From Flavihumibacter sp. ZG627 (GTDB lineage: Bacteria > Bacteroidota > Bacteroidia > Chitinophagales > Chitinophagaceae): a DNA stretch of 64,000 bases. Below, one piece after another: positions 35,740 to 44,989 of the stretch. The DNA is taken from the NCBI RefSeq assembly GCF_000814325.1, contig NZ_JPHF01000001.1:558001-622000 (forward strand), in the 5' to 3' direction. The position numbers and the translations under genes were made by a program. Below the pieces are notes generated by a model that was given only the letters and a program-made list of their open reading frames with translations, did no database searches and was not told the origin of the DNA. How positions within the stretch are numbered: position 1 is the stretch's first letter; each line of letters starts with the position of its first letter.

Positions 35740-37872
35740 CTAATATACACGCTTCACAAATAATCGCACGGAATTGATAGCCAATACAACATCACTGAGT
35801 CCCATTACCAATGCCCCGAAAGTAGGGGTCAGGTAACCAAAGGCAGCAATAGGAATGGCAATTATATTATAGGCAAAAGCCCATGCAAGATTTTGTTTAA
35901 TGGTAATTAGTGTATGCTTGCCTAATCCAAGTGCAAGCGGAAGATTTTTCAATCCGTGATTCATCAACACCACATCAGCGGTTTGCATTGCAACCTGTGA
36001 TGCATCGCTTAATGATACTCCTATTGTTGCCTTTGCAAGGGCGGGTGCGTCATTGATTCCATCACCAATCATGGCTGTTGGGGTTTCTTCATTCAGATTT
36101 TCAATGATCTGTAATTTTTCTTCTGGTGTTCGCTCCGCTATCACGGTATCTATGCCTAACGTCTTACCCAGTTCTTCAGATTTTCTTTGCCTGTCTCCAC
36201 TTAGCAAAATTGTTTTTACATTCTTTGAGTGCAGATAATTGATTACAGTACGTGCTTCTTCTCTTATCTCGTCTTTTACATCGATCCATCCGATAAGCTG
36301 GTTATTCCGAATGATATAAACATTATGATGATCTTCATCAGTGTGTTCATTTGCAAGCGCATACGAGGATGCCCAGTATTCATCGCCGTCCTTACTGAAT
36401 GCATGCATACCTCTGCCTTTTACTTCCTCAATTTTTGCCCAGCGTATCTCAGTGGAACTCTTGAAGGCTTTTGTTACACATTGTGCAATGGGATGGTTTG
36501 AATACCGTTCGAGTGAATATGCTATCCGCTTAAATTCTGCTTCATCAATATCCATCGCCTGGAATCCTCCCAATTCAAAATTGCCAGTTGTGAGCGTACC
36601 TGTTTTATCAAAAACCACCTGTCTTATTTCCCGGAATGCCTCTAATGATTTAGCATTCCGGAATAATATTCCATTCTTCGCAGCGCGACCTAGTCCCACA
36701 GCAATAGCCGCAGGTGTTGCCAATCCCATAGCGCATGGACAGGCCACAACAAGAACTGCAATACTTCGCATGAGCGCAGAAGTGAAATCCTCGAGATAAA
36801 TATAATTACCCACAAATGTAAATAGTGAAATAACCAGCACAACCGGTACAAAAATGGCACTGATGCGATCCGCAAGTTTCTGAACAGGAGGCTTGTCTCC
36901 CTGTGCTTTCTTCACAAGGTTTATTATATTGGCCAGTACAGATTGATCTGCAGCCGAGATCACCTGCGCTTTTACAGTTCCATCGATAATAAGGCTGCCC
37001 CCTATCAGCTTGTCCTTCGCTTTTTTTTCAACCGGTAGACTTTCTCCGGTAACGATGGCCTCACTTACACTAGCCTGTCCCCAAAGGATCTTTGCATCCG
37101 CCGGTACCTGTTCACCATTTTTAACCAATATCAGGTCGCCGCTCTTTAGTTGTGTATTCTCTATCGGAAAAATAATTTCCTGGTGCCTGTCATCAAACGC
37201 AATCATATTAGCCATCACCTTCTGGCTTTTTGCAAGTTTATTTAATTCGCGCTGGGTACTTTGTATGGATACATCTTCCATGTAGTTGCCAAGAAAAACA
37301 AGGGTGATGATGCTTGCTGAGGTCTCATAGAAAAGGTATTGATCTCCCTGGCCCATAAGTGTTCCGATAAGGCTGTATACAAATGCAGCTGTGGCACCAA
37401 TTGCGATCAGAACATTCATATTTGGACTTCCGCTCGCCAGGCTCTTTATAGCACTCCGTCCGAAGAAAGACATCCCGACTATATATACCGGTAAACAAAG
37501 TGCAAATTGAACCCAGGGCTTCATCAGCCCGTGAATATGGAGCCCAGGTATCATATGCAGCATAAGTACGATGGTGAACGGCAGGCAGATCAAAAGATAC
37601 CGCAGGTATTTATTCATTGGTGGCCTTGAAGTAGCGGAACTGGTGGCAAGCTTTTCATCCACAACTTTATAGCCCAGTGATTCAATGCCCCGGGTAAGCG
37701 ATTTGGCAACACCTTCATCTAGTTCAACAATCTCAAAATGCACATCACCATCAATCGGGTTTACTTTTACATTCTTCATGCCCTCTTTCTCCAGGTACTT
37801 AGAAACACTTAATGCACAGTTTGCACATGACATCCCCTCTACCTTCCAATTAACCGATTCCATCTCTTTCAT
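35740..37872 (-). CDS. copA: Copper-exporting P1B-type ATPase
   Basis: 710 residues. One N-terminal heavy-metal-binding domain (about 5-70) has GMSCANC with Cys16 and Cys19. Six or more membrane segments follow, then actuator TGES, the transmembrane metal site VACPCAMGLATP (CPC), phosphorylation motif DKTGTLTTG, SNHPIAQ (the P1B HP motif), and hinge GDGINDAPALA. The CPC plus HP combination is typical of monovalent copper (or silver) export. It is divergent from tsaE with a -7 box TAAATTTG at 37898-37905. recQ follows. No CsoR/CueR-type regulator is adjacent. Confidence 0.93.
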   Translation of the reverse strand: MKEMESVNWKVEGMSCANCALSVSKYLEKEGMKNVKVNPIDGDVHFEIVELDEGVAKSLTRGIESLGYKVVDEKLATSSATSRPPMNKYLRYLLICLPFTIVLMLHMIPGLHIHGLMKPWVQFALCLPVYIVGMSFFGRSAIKSLASGSPNMNVLIAIGATAAFVYSLIGTLMGQGDQYLFYETSASIITLVFLGNYMEDVSIQSTQRELNKLAKSQKVMANMIAFDDRHQEIIFPIENTQLKSGDLILVKNGEQVPADAKILWGQASVSEAIVTGESLPVEKKAKDKLIGGSLIIDGTVKAQVISAADQSVLANIINLVKKAQGDKPPVQKLADRISAIFVPVVLVISLFTFVGNYIYLEDFTSALMRSIAVLVVACPCAMGLATPAAIAVGLGRAAKNGILFRNAKSLEAFREIRQVVFDKTGTLTTGNFELGGFQAMDIDEAEFKRIAYSLERYSNHPIAQCVTKAFKSSTEIRWAKIEEVKGRGMHAFSKDGDEYWASSYALANEHTDEDHHNVYIIRNNQLIGWIDVKDEIREEARTVINYLHSKNVKTILLSGDRQRKSEELGKTLGIDTVIAERTPEEKLQIIENLNEETPTAMIGDGINDAPALAKATIGVSLSDASQVAMQTADVVLMNHGLKNLPLALGLGKHTLITIKQNLAWAFAYNIIAIPIAAFGYLTPTFGALVMGLSDVVLAINSVRLFVKRVY

Positions 37873-37897
37873 CTTAAATTCTTTATGATTGCACCTG

Positions 37898-37905
37898 CAA
37901 ATTTA
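37898..37905 (-). promoter_or_regulatory. -7 promoter element TAAATTTG of copA
   Basis: Reads TAAATTTG on the minus strand, 25 bases upstream of the copA start. It matches TAnnTTTG; the -33 box is not clear. Confidence 0.4.
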
Positions 37906-37975
37906 CGGAAGAGAACATGGCAACCTTGTACATCACCGTAATAAAAAAGATACCCTGTTGCAGCTTCTCAATAAT

Positions 37976-37983
37976 TAACTTTG
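37976..37983 (+). promoter_or_regulatory. -7 promoter element TAACTTTG of tsaE
   Basis: TAACTTTG ends four bases before the tsaE ATG, so transcripts would be leaderless or nearly so. A TTG at 37958-37960 is closer than the usual -33 spacing. Confidence 0.4.
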
Positions 37984-37987
37984 TTTA

Positions 37988-38392
37988 ATGCATTTGAAGT
38001 TTTCGTTAGGCGAATTGCCCGGTATTGTTTTGAAGCTTATTTCGGAAGCCGGTTCTAAAAGAACAATAGCCCTCCGGGGATCAATGGGAGCAGGAAAAAC
38101 TACTCTTGTTCACGCATTCTGTGATGTCCTAGGTGTAAAAGATGCAGTGGGTAGCCCCACCTTTTCAATCATCAATGAATATGGCACCACGGCTGGTCCG
38201 GTATACCATATCGATTGCTACCGTCTTCGTGATGAGCAGGAGGCTATTGATGCAGGTGTTGAAGACTGCCTTTATAGCGGAAACTGGTGCTTTGTTGAAT
38301 GGCCAGAAAAAATACCCCACCTTTTGCCACAGGAGACAATGAAGATATTCCTGGAACGGCAGGAAGACGGTAGTCGGTTGCTAACGTTTTAA
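37988..38392 (+). CDS. tsaE: tRNA threonylcarbamoyladenosine biosynthesis ATPase TsaE
   Basis: 134 residues, normal for TsaE. Walker A GSMGAGKTTL (31-40), then the family motif VGSPTFSIINEY (about 55-66), VYHIDCYRL (Walker B-like) and CFVEWPEKI. Function: P-loop ATPase that activates the TsaD/TsaB complex in t6A modification of ANN-decoding tRNAs. The alanine dehydrogenase gene follows after 30 bases, likely on the same transcript. Confidence 0.95.
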   Translation: MHLKFSLGELPGIVLKLISEAGSKRTIALRGSMGAGKTTLVHAFCDVLGVKDAVGSPTFSIINEYGTTAGPVYHIDCYRLRDEQEAIDAGVEDCLYSGNWCFVEWPEKIPHLLPQETMKIFLERQEDGSRLLTF

Positions 38393-38422
38393 TTTGTAAT
38401 TTCCCATCCCTTTAACCATTAC

Positions 38423-39637
38423 ATGGCGCAGCAGAAACCTTTTATCAGCCCATCTTTCAGTTATGAAACGCTGGAAGAAACACTTGATGTTAAGCCCCGA
38501 GGGGCTCAACTGCATATTGGTATTCCAAAGGAAATCGCTTTCCAGGAAAACCGTGTTGCCCTTACCCCGGATGCAGTGGGGGTGCTTGTCAGCAATGGTC
38601 ACCAGGTAGTAATTGAGCACAATGCAGGCGATGCTGCGCATTATCGCGACAAGGATTATAGTGAAGCAGGGGCCAGGATCGTTTATGATAAGGCAGAAGT
38701 TTACAAGGCTCCGATTTTGGTAAAAAGTGCTCCTGTAATTGAAGAGGATATTTGTCATCTTCAGCCCAATCATATCATTATAAGCCCTATGCATATAGGC
38801 TTGCTGAAAGCAGAGTTGTTGGAGAAGATGATGGAGAAACGTATAACCGCACTCTCTTTTGAAAATCTTAAAGATGAGAACGGTACATTCCCGATTGTTC
38901 GGAGTATGAGTGAGATTGCAGGAAGTGCTGTTATGCTGATTGCGGGACAGTACTTGGGATCTGCCAATCACGGTAAGGGTGTTTTATTGGGAGGCATAAC
39001 CGGTATTCCACCTACCAAAGTTATAATTCTTGGTGCCGGAATTGTGGGAGAGTATGCTGCCCGGGCCGCTATGGCGCTTGGCGCATCAGTAAAGGTGTTC
39101 GACAATAGTGTCTATCGCCTCAAGCAATTACAGGATAATATAGGTCACAGGCTCTGGACCTCTGTGCTGGAACCTAAAATACTGGCTAAACAACTAAAGA
39201 CATGCGAAGTAGCTGTTGGAACGCTGCGTAGCAATAGTGGAAGAGCTCCGGTGGTGGTAACGGAAGAAATGGTCAGCAATATGCGACCGGGCAGTGTGAT
39301 CATTGACGTTAGCATTGATAGTGGTGGATGTTTTGAAACTTCTGAGATTACAAGCCACGAACAGCCCATCTTCATGAAGTATGGAGTAATTCATTATTGT
39401 GTTCCGAATATCCCTTCGGGTTTTGCCAGAACGGCCTCCCATGCCATCAGTAATGTTCTTATGCCGCTTTTACTTGAAGCCTCGGAAGAAGGGGGGATAG
39501 AAAACCTCATTTGGCATAAAGTTCATCTCAGAAGCGGAATATATCTGTTCAAAGGGGCACTTACTCATTTCCATTTGAGCCAGCGTTTTAATTTAAAGTA
39601 TACTGATTTGAATTTATTGATTGCCAGCAGAAGATGA
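38423..39637 (+). CDS. ald: Alanine dehydrogenase
   Basis: 404 residues. The N-terminal AlaDh/PNT domain has IGIPKEIAFQENRVALTPDAV, with the substrate-binding Arg and Lys. IISPMHIGLLKAELLEKM follows, then the NAD-binding Rossmann motif ILGAGIVGEYAARAAMALGA (about 197-216) and VPNIPSGFARTASHAISN, the conserved Pro-Asn-x-Pro segment. Reaction: L-alanine + NAD to pyruvate, ammonium and NADH, reversible. About 30 residues precede the usual AlaDh start (SPSFSYETLEETLDV), as is seen in Bacteroidota versions. Located 30 bases behind tsaE and convergent with an ABC ATPase gene. Confidence 0.93.
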   Translation: MAQQKPFISPSFSYETLEETLDVKPRGAQLHIGIPKEIAFQENRVALTPDAVGVLVSNGHQVVIEHNAGDAAHYRDKDYSEAGARIVYDKAEVYKAPILVKSAPVIEEDICHLQPNHIIISPMHIGLLKAELLEKMMEKRITALSFENLKDENGTFPIVRSMSEIAGSAVMLIAGQYLGSANHGKGVLLGGITGIPPTKVIILGAGIVGEYAARAAMALGASVKVFDNSVYRLKQLQDNIGHRLWTSVLEPKILAKQLKTCEVAVGTLRSNSGRAPVVVTEEMVSNMRPGSVIIDVSIDSGGCFETSEITSHEQPIFMKYGVIHYCVPNIPSGFARTASHAISNVLMPLLLEASEEGGIENLIWHKVHLRSGIYLFKGALTHFHLSQRFNLKYTDLNLLIASRR

Positions 39638-39657
39638 AGAGGGGTATCTTTTAGTAC

Positions 39658-40278
39658 TTACTTTTTATAATCGCTGATCTTTATTTCTTCCCCGCAAAAG
39701 CCATATTCCTGTGGGTCATTGCTGCTAACTATTACCAGCCTGTTCTTACAATATTCTGAGATCAATCGCTGATAAAGGGCAATGCCATTTGCATCTAGAT
39801 TGGTGCAGGGCTCATCAAGAAGCAAAACCGGTGTTTGTGAAAAGATTGCCTGGGCGAGTTTGATGCGTTGCTTCATGCCCGAGGAATAATACCTTATTTG
39901 TTTATGCGCCGCTGTTTCAAGTCCTACAATTTCCAACACAGAGGAAATGGAATGTGTGGGAAGGAGTGGTTTGAAGCCATGATGGAAATACAATAGTTCG
40001 GTTGCGGTCATTTCTTCAATAAGTTCGAGATAAGGGGCCGCAATTGAGAGGTGTAGATAGGCGTGCTCGGCATCTATGTCTTTGGATGATGAGCGATAGG
40101 TAACTGTTCCCGCTGAGGGAGCAACAGCACCGGCGATAACCTGTAATAATGTTGATTTTCCTGAGCCATTTGGTCCGGTGATAGCGTAAGACCTGCCGGA
40201 TTCAAAACGATGGCTGAGTCCCCGGAAGATCCATTCACGGTTGAAGCGTTTACCTGCCTCAGATAGAGATATCGTCAT
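39658..40278 (-). CDS. ABC transporter ATP-binding protein, orphan
   Basis: 206 residues from the ATG at 40278. The upstream GTG/ATG extension would be read entirely out of lpxA sequence. Walker A GPNGSGKSTLL, Q-loop region AAPYLELIEE, signature YYSSGMKQRIKLAQAI and Walker B VLLLDEPCTNLD are intact. It is a small single-domain ATPase resembling CcmA-type or lipid/peptide exporters. No permease gene is adjacent, so its partner is unknown. The start codon overlaps the 3' end of lpxA by 20 bases, which suggests translational coupling to the lipid A operon; an envelope-related substrate is only a guess. Confidence 0.88.
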   Translation of the reverse strand: MTISLSEAGKRFNREWIFRGLSHRFESGRSYAITGPNGSGKSTLLQVIAGAVAPSAGTVTYRSSSKDIDAEHAYLHLSIAAPYLELIEEMTATELLYFHHGFKPLLPTHSISSVLEIVGLETAAHKQIRYYSSGMKQRIKLAQAIFSQTPVLLLDEPCTNLDANGIALYQRLISEYCKNRLVIVSSNDPQEYGFCGEEIKISDYKK

Positions 40279-41065
40279 CACTGCTGCCTTTGGTGAAGCG
40301 CTTGATGATGCCACGGCCACTCTCCCGAACAAAGGTCACGATCTCATCCCGCTCATCTGTGGCGCTGAACTCTTCTTCGATATATTCCAGGGCCTGGGAG
40401 GTATTCATACCCTTATTATAAAGTATCCGGTAGATATCAAGAATATGATTGATGCGGTCAATATTGAAACCACGACGCTTAAGGCCCACTGAATTTACTC
40501 CCGCATAAGATAGGGGAGTGCGGGCGGCTTTTATATATGGTGGAACATCTTTACTTACAAGTGATCCCCCGCTAACAAATGCATGTTGGCCAATGGAAAC
40601 AAACTGGTGCACTGCGCTTACACCTCCAATAATTGCCCAATCGCCAACAGTTACGTGACCTGCCATCTGCACATTATTACTCATGATAACATTATTCCCA
40701 ACCATACAATCATGAGCCAGGTGGCTATAGGCCATAATAAGGCAATTCTTGCCTACGGATGTCTTTCCCCTGTCTTTGGTTCCCCGGTTGATGGTAACAA
40801 ATTCGCGGATGGTGGTTCCATCACCGATCTCGATATTGGAATATTCACCTTCGAACTTAAGATCCTGGGGAGTGGCAGCTAATACCGCACCAGGAAAGAT
40901 GCGGCAATTTTTGCCAATACGTGCCCCTTCCATGATCGTAACGTTGCTCCCAATCCAGGTGCCTTCCCCAATTTCAACATCCTGGTGGATCACGGTAAAG
41001 GGATCTACCTTGACGTTGGTGGCGAGGCGTGCATTCGGATGTATATAAGTATGAGGATGAATCAT
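40259..41065 (-). CDS. lpxA: UDP-N-acetylglucosamine O-acyltransferase LpxA
   Basis: 268 residues with a left-handed beta-helix of hexapeptide repeats (IHPHTYIHPNARL, VEIGEGTWIGSNV, IMEGARIGKNCRIFPGAV). The catalytic His is in IMAYSHLAHDC (about 115-125). The C-terminal helical part (INHILDIYRILYNKGM) is typical of LpxA. Reaction: transfer of a 3-hydroxyacyl chain from ACP to UDP-GlcNAc, the first step of lipid A synthesis. A Rho-independent terminator ends two to three bases upstream of its start codon. The gene is 79 bases behind lpxC-fabZ and overlaps the ABC ATPase gene. Confidence 0.96.
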   Translation of the reverse strand: MIHPHTYIHPNARLATNVKVDPFTVIHQDVEIGEGTWIGSNVTIMEGARIGKNCRIFPGAVLAATPQDLKFEGEYSNIEIGDGTTIREFVTINRGTKDRGKTSVGKNCLIMAYSHLAHDCMVGNNVIMSNNVQMAGHVTVGDWAIIGGVSAVHQFVSIGQHAFVSGGSLVSKDVPPYIKAARTPLSYAGVNSVGLKRRGFNIDRINHILDIYRILYNKGMNTSQALEYIEEEFSATDERDEIVTFVRESGRGIIKRFTKGSSDDDISI

Positions 41066-41068
41066 ATT

Positions 41069-41098
41069 AAAAAAAACGTCAGATTTTTAATCTGACGT
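41069..41098 (-). terminator. Intrinsic terminator between lpxC-fabZ and lpxA
   Basis: On the minus strand a perfect ten-base-pair stem (41098-41089 with 41085-41076), three-base loop, then seven T (41075-41069). The lpxA ATG begins at 41065, so the terminator tail occupies the lpxA translation-initiation region. It lies inside what otherwise looks like one operon. Confidence 0.75.
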
Positions 41099-41144
41099 GC
41101 AAAAATAGGGTAAATAAGGTATTTATCGCTTTTGGCTCCTTCCA

Positions 41145-42551
41145 CTAATCCCTTTTGACGACTTGTGCTACCATATCGGCTTCAGCACAAAGCTTGTTAC
41201 CAACATATACCGTTCCGCGCATTTCACAGATACCCCTGCGAATAGGAGCAGTTAGTTCCATTTTCAGCAGCATGGTATCACCAGGCACGATTTTCTGCTT
41301 GAATTTACAGTTGTCGATCTTTAGGAAATATGTATCGTATTGACCACCCGGCATAGAATTTATAGCCAGAATCCCTCCGGTTTGGGCAAGTGCCTCACAG
41401 AGCAGAACGCCCGGCATCACGGGGTTATTAGGAAAATGACCCTGGAAAAAAGGCTCATTAAACGTTACGTTTTTTACTCCCACTATAACCTTGTCTGTTA
41501 ACTCGATGATCTTATCAACCAGCAGGAAAGGATAACGATGGGGGAGAGTCTGTTCTATTTGCTGTGCAGTGAAGATAGGGGGCTGGGTGCAGTCATAAAC
41601 CGGAACATCTTTCAGATGACGGTTCTTCTTTATGTATTGTTTGATTTTACGGGCAAACTCTACATTGGTGCTGTGCCCGGGACGATTTGCAATGATGCGT
41701 GCCTTTACAGGATAACCGATCAAAGCAAGATCACCCACTACATCAAGCAGTTTATGGCGTGCCGGTTCATTGGGAAAGCGAAGTGTCAGGTTATTCAGGT
41801 AGCCTTCATGTTTAACCTCCATTTTATCGCGACCAAATGATTTCGCAAGCCTTTGCATTTCCTGTTCGGTGACTGGTTTGTCAACCACCACAATTGCATT
41901 GTTTATGTCGCCTCCTTTAATAAGGTTGTTATCCAGCAACATTTCCAGTTCATGAAGAAATACAAAAGTGCGGCAGGGACTAATTTCCTTTACAAACTCA
42001 CGCATATTCTTGAGGCCAGCATGCTGGGTACCCAATACAGGTGAATTAAAATCGATGAGCGTGGTGATCTGGTAGTCCATGGAAGGCATGGCCACCATTT
42101 CCACCCTTTTCTGCTCGTCGTAAAAATAAATATTCTCATCAATGCTGTACCATGCTTTGGCGGCGGGTTGTTCCTGCACACCAACTTCCTGCAAGAGTTC
42201 CACGAAAGGCTGGCTGCTACCATCCATAATGGGGGTTTCAGGACCGTTAATTTCGATCAGGCAGTTATCAACGCCCATGCCTACCAATGCTGCCAGTACA
42301 TGCTCTACGGTACTGACTTTTGTTCCATTGTCTTCGATTGTAGTTCCTCTTGAAGTGTCTGTAACTAAGTCACAATCAGCTTTTATAATTGGTTGTCCCG
42401 GAAGATCAATACGTTGGAATTGTAGCCCGAAGCCCGGTGCTGCGGGACGAAAAGTCATATCCACTTTTACACCGGTATGGAGGCCGGTTCCTGATATACT
42501 GATTTCTGCGCCTACCGTATGTTGTTTATCGGGATTGAAATTTGCTTGCAT
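41145..42551 (-). CDS. lpxC/fabZ: Bifunctional LpxC deacetylase / FabZ dehydratase
   Basis: 468 residues in two fused enzymes. Residues about 1-305 are LpxC: GTGLHTGVKVDM, zinc His in TVEHVLAALVGMG, GPETPIMDGSSQPFV, and RHKLLDVVGDLALIG supplying the other zinc His and Asp. Residues about 320-468 are FabZ: LPHRYPFLLVDKI and GHFPNNPVMPGVLLCEALAQ with catalytic His and Glu. Reactions: UDP-3-O-acyl-GlcNAc deacetylation (committed step of lipid A) and dehydration of 3-hydroxyacyl-ACP. The fusion is known across Bacteroidota and balances lipid A against fatty-acid supply. It lies between lpxD and lpxA. Confidence 0.96.
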   Translation of the reverse strand: MQANFNPDKQHTVGAEISISGTGLHTGVKVDMTFRPAAPGFGLQFQRIDLPGQPIIKADCDLVTDTSRGTTIEDNGTKVSTVEHVLAALVGMGVDNCLIEINGPETPIMDGSSQPFVELLQEVGVQEQPAAKAWYSIDENIYFYDEQKRVEMVAMPSMDYQITTLIDFNSPVLGTQHAGLKNMREFVKEISPCRTFVFLHELEMLLDNNLIKGGDINNAIVVVDKPVTEQEMQRLAKSFGRDKMEVKHEGYLNNLTLRFPNEPARHKLLDVVGDLALIGYPVKARIIANRPGHSTNVEFARKIKQYIKKNRHLKDVPVYDCTQPPIFTAQQIEQTLPHRYPFLLVDKIIELTDKVIVGVKNVTFNEPFFQGHFPNNPVMPGVLLCEALAQTGGILAINSMPGGQYDTYFLKIDNCKFKQKIVPGDTMLLKMELTAPIRRGICEMRGTVYVGNKLCAEADMVAQVVKRD

Positions 42552-42593
42552 GCTGTGATGTGGTTCTTGTATAATTTATTGTTTCCAACTCTT

Positions 42594-43646
42594 CTATATT
42601 GCTGTTCTTTCAGCTAAAATCTGCTTTATCATTTGTTCCAGTTCTTTGAGTCTTTTCTCCATTTCGGGAAGATTCCGGCTTAGTGCCTGGCTACGGAGGG
42701 CACTTGTATAGTCATATGCAGGGGAACCGGTTACTGAGGTATTAGGTTCCTTGATAGACTTACTTACTCCACTTTGTCCATTGATTTTGGAACCATCTGC
42801 TATTGATATATGTCCAACTATGCCTGCCTGCCCGCCTATCATGACGTTCTTGCCGATTTTTGTACTTCCGCTAACTCCCACCTGCGCGGCAATTACGGTA
42901 TTGTTTCCCACTTCAACATTATGTGCAATCTGTAAAAGATTATCCAGCTTCGCCCCTGATCGAATGATGGTACTACCGATCGTTGCCCGGTCGATGGTAG
43001 CATTGGCGCCGATCTCTACACGGTCTTCAATTACAACATTACCTATCTGTGGTACTTTTTTGAAGCTGCCATCTGGCTGGGGAGCAAAACCAAAACCGTC
43101 GCTACCAATTACTGTTCCGGCATGAATCGTAACCTGGTGGCCTATTTTACAATCGAAATATATTTTTACACCTGGATGAATAATACTGCGATCCCCAATG
43201 CTTACATTATTTCCAATATATGTGTTGGGATAGATTTTCGCCTGGTTGCCAATAGTCACATTCTCCCCGATATAGGTAAAGGCACCAATGAAAACACCTT
43301 CGCCAATTGAAGCGGAGGGGGAAACATAGCAGGGTTCCTGCCTGCCTACCAACTGCATGGTCTTCATCTCCTGGTACTTGGAGAGAAGGGTGGCGAAAGC
43401 AGAATAGGCATCTGATACCCTAATAAGTGTGGTAGTTACCGGTTGGCGTAATTGAAGACTTTCATTCACGATAATGATGGAAGCCGATGTGCTATATAAA
43501 TAGTCTTCGTATTTTGGATTGGCCAAAAACGAAAGTTGCCCTTCAGCTGCCTCTTCAATTTTACCGAATGACCCAACCTGGGTGTCGGCATTTCCTTCAA
43601 CTCTTCCATTGATCAGGACAGCGATCTGCGCGGCACTGAATTGCAT
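42594..43646 (-). CDS. lpxD: UDP-3-O-acylglucosamine N-acyltransferase LpxD
   Basis: 350 residues. The N-terminal uridine-binding domain (about 1-100) is followed by a hexapeptide-repeat beta-helix ([40 protein letters not shown]). The catalytic His lies in [12 protein letters not shown], and the C-terminal helix is [19 protein letters not shown]. Reaction: N-acylation of UDP-3-O-acyl-glucosamine with 3-hydroxyacyl-ACP. It is preceded by the HD phosphohydrolase gene (11-base gap) and followed by lpxC-fabZ after 42 bases, so it belongs to the leftward lipid A operon. Confidence 0.96.
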   Translation of the reverse strand: MQFSAAQIAVLINGRVEGNADTQVGSFGKIEEAAEGQLSFLANPKYEDYLYSTSASIIIVNESLQLRQPVTTTLIRVSDAYSAFATLLSKYQEMKTMQLVGRQEPCYVSPSASIGEGVFIGAFTYIGENVTIGNQAKIYPNTYIGNNVSIGDRSIIHPGVKIYFDCKIGHQVTIHAGTVIGSDGFGFAPQPDGSFKKVPQIGNVVIEDRVEIGANATIDRATIGSTIIRSGAKLDNLLQIAHNVEVGNNTVIAAQVGVSGSTKIGKNVMIGGQAGIVGHISIADGSKINGQSGVSKSIKEPNTSVTGSPAYDYTSALRSQALSRNLPEMEKRLKELEQMIKQILAERTAI

Positions 43647-43657
43647 ATAATATTAAT

Positions 43658-44908
43658 TTAATGCGGCATGCTATCAAATAAACCGGATGCCGTTTCCGGA
43701 TTAAGGAAACAAAAGTAATATTTTTTAACAGGGCGGGATAAATTGTGCTGAATGAGCGCATTATCTACCTGTGAAATATCCCTGACATTACCTTTTTTAA
43801 AAAGAATATTTATCCTTTCTTCAGAAGGGTCATAGGTTGTATTGCTGGCTTCCCCGCTAAATACAAGGTAAGAAGCGTCCTCTACAGAAATACCGGCATA
43901 TGCAGCAATGGCATTGCGTTTCTCATGAATTATCGAGTCTGAAACAGGATCGGCCTGTAAGCGGACCTTTAGCAATCTGCGGTCCACGATCATCCGGCAT
44001 AGAGCAGCCAAAACTTTGTCGGGATGGTTAGTCCAGCTTTTAATAGCCCCCATAACATCGAAATCATCCAATTGGCAAAAGCGGTCAAGTTGTTCACATA
44101 GGTCGGGGGTCGACTTCTTTTGAAGGAAAAAATCCAGGACATCCGAAGGAGCTGTTACAGCGGTGCCGTTATTGATGAGGTAACGCGCACGACGGATAAT
44201 ATTTACCAGCATTTTCTCTGCGCAAAGTACCGTCTTATGCAAGTAAACCTGCCAGTACATCAGCCGGCGTGATACCAGGAATTTCTCAATTGTATAAATA
44301 GCTTTTTCCTCCACCACCAACTCACCTTCATGTACTGCCAGCATCTTGAGGATGCGGTCATATCCAATCACACCCTCTGAAACACCGGTGAAAAAACTGT
44401 CGCGGGTAAGGTAGTCCATCCGGTCCACATCGAGCTGACCCGATATTAGCTGTTGAAGAAATGGTTTATGGTAATTACCCCTGAAGATGCAAATGGCAAG
44501 TGAAAGGGCTCCATCCATTTCAATATTCAAAGCTTCCATGATAAGGACTGAAAGCTGCTCATGGTGAATTCCTTCTATAAGCGTTTGTTCGAGTGCGTGA
44601 GAGTAGGGACCATGACCCACATCATGAAGAAGAATAGCGATCCTGGCAGCAGTTTCTTCTTCAGCAGTTATCTCTACGCCTTTGCTGCGAAGTTCGGCCA
44701 GTGCATTTCCCATCAAATGATAAGCCCCAAGTGAGTGATGAAGGCGGGTGTGCACTGCCCCCGGGTATACGAGCTGGGCGAAAGCCATCTGCTGGATGCG
44801 CCTTAACCGCTGGTAATACCTGTGGCTGATGACCCTGAAAACAAGCGGATCATTGATGGTTATGAAACCATACACGGGGTCATTCACAATTTTCCTGCCT
44901 GTCTGCAT
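43658..44908 (-). CDS. HD-domain phosphohydrolase, dGTPase/SAMHD1-like
   Basis: 416 residues from the ATG at 44908 (a GTG lies just before it). The HD metal site is complete: HTRLHHSLGAYHLMG (first His), ILLHDVGHGPYSHALE (HD pair) and VDRMDYLTRDSFFTGV (terminal Asp). The FxRLRxIxQ segment YYQRLRRIQQMAFA is typical of the YdhJ/dNTPase branch. Family role: hydrolysis of (deoxy)nucleoside triphosphates; the actual substrate is unknown. It leads the lpxD-lpxC/fabZ-lpxA operon and is divergent from porX. The association with lipid A genes is recurrent in Bacteroidota as far as I recall, but has no known mechanistic reason. Confidence 0.85.
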   Translation of the reverse strand: MQTGRKIVNDPVYGFITINDPLVFRVISHRYYQRLRRIQQMAFAQLVYPGAVHTRLHHSLGAYHLMGNALAELRSKGVEITAEEETAARIAILLHDVGHGPYSHALEQTLIEGIHHEQLSVLIMEALNIEMDGALSLAICIFRGNYHKPFLQQLISGQLDVDRMDYLTRDSFFTGVSEGVIGYDRILKMLAVHEGELVVEEKAIYTIEKFLVSRRLMYWQVYLHKTVLCAEKMLVNIIRRARYLINNGTAVTAPSDVLDFFLQKKSTPDLCEQLDRFCQLDDFDVMGAIKSWTNHPDKVLAALCRMIVDRRLLKVRLQADPVSDSIIHEKRNAIAAYAGISVEDASYLVFSGEASNTTYDPSEERINILFKKGNVRDISQVDNALIQHNLSRPVKKYYFCFLNPETASGLFDSMPH

Positions 44909-44948
44909 CACCTTCCATGTTTTGTTAAATTCGTTAAATAGTAGCCGG

Positions 44949-44984
44949 CAAAAGTACGAAGCCGCAATAGATAAATTACATTTG
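44949..44984. promoter_or_regulatory. Divergent -7 boxes between the HD/lpx operon and porX
   Basis: On the minus strand TACTTTTG (44956-44949) precedes the HD gene by 40 bases. On the plus strand TACATTTG (44977-44984) precedes the porX ATG by five bases. Both fit TAnnTTTG; -33 boxes are not obvious. The two promoters are close enough to interfere with or coordinate each other. Confidence 0.45.
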
Positions 44985-44989
44985 GATTC

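Noticed and set aside
38381-38971. 196-residue antisense frame over the start of the alanine dehydrogenase gene
   Set aside because: It overlaps a complete, well-recognised enzyme; composition (many Cys, His, Asn) is typical of antisense reading.
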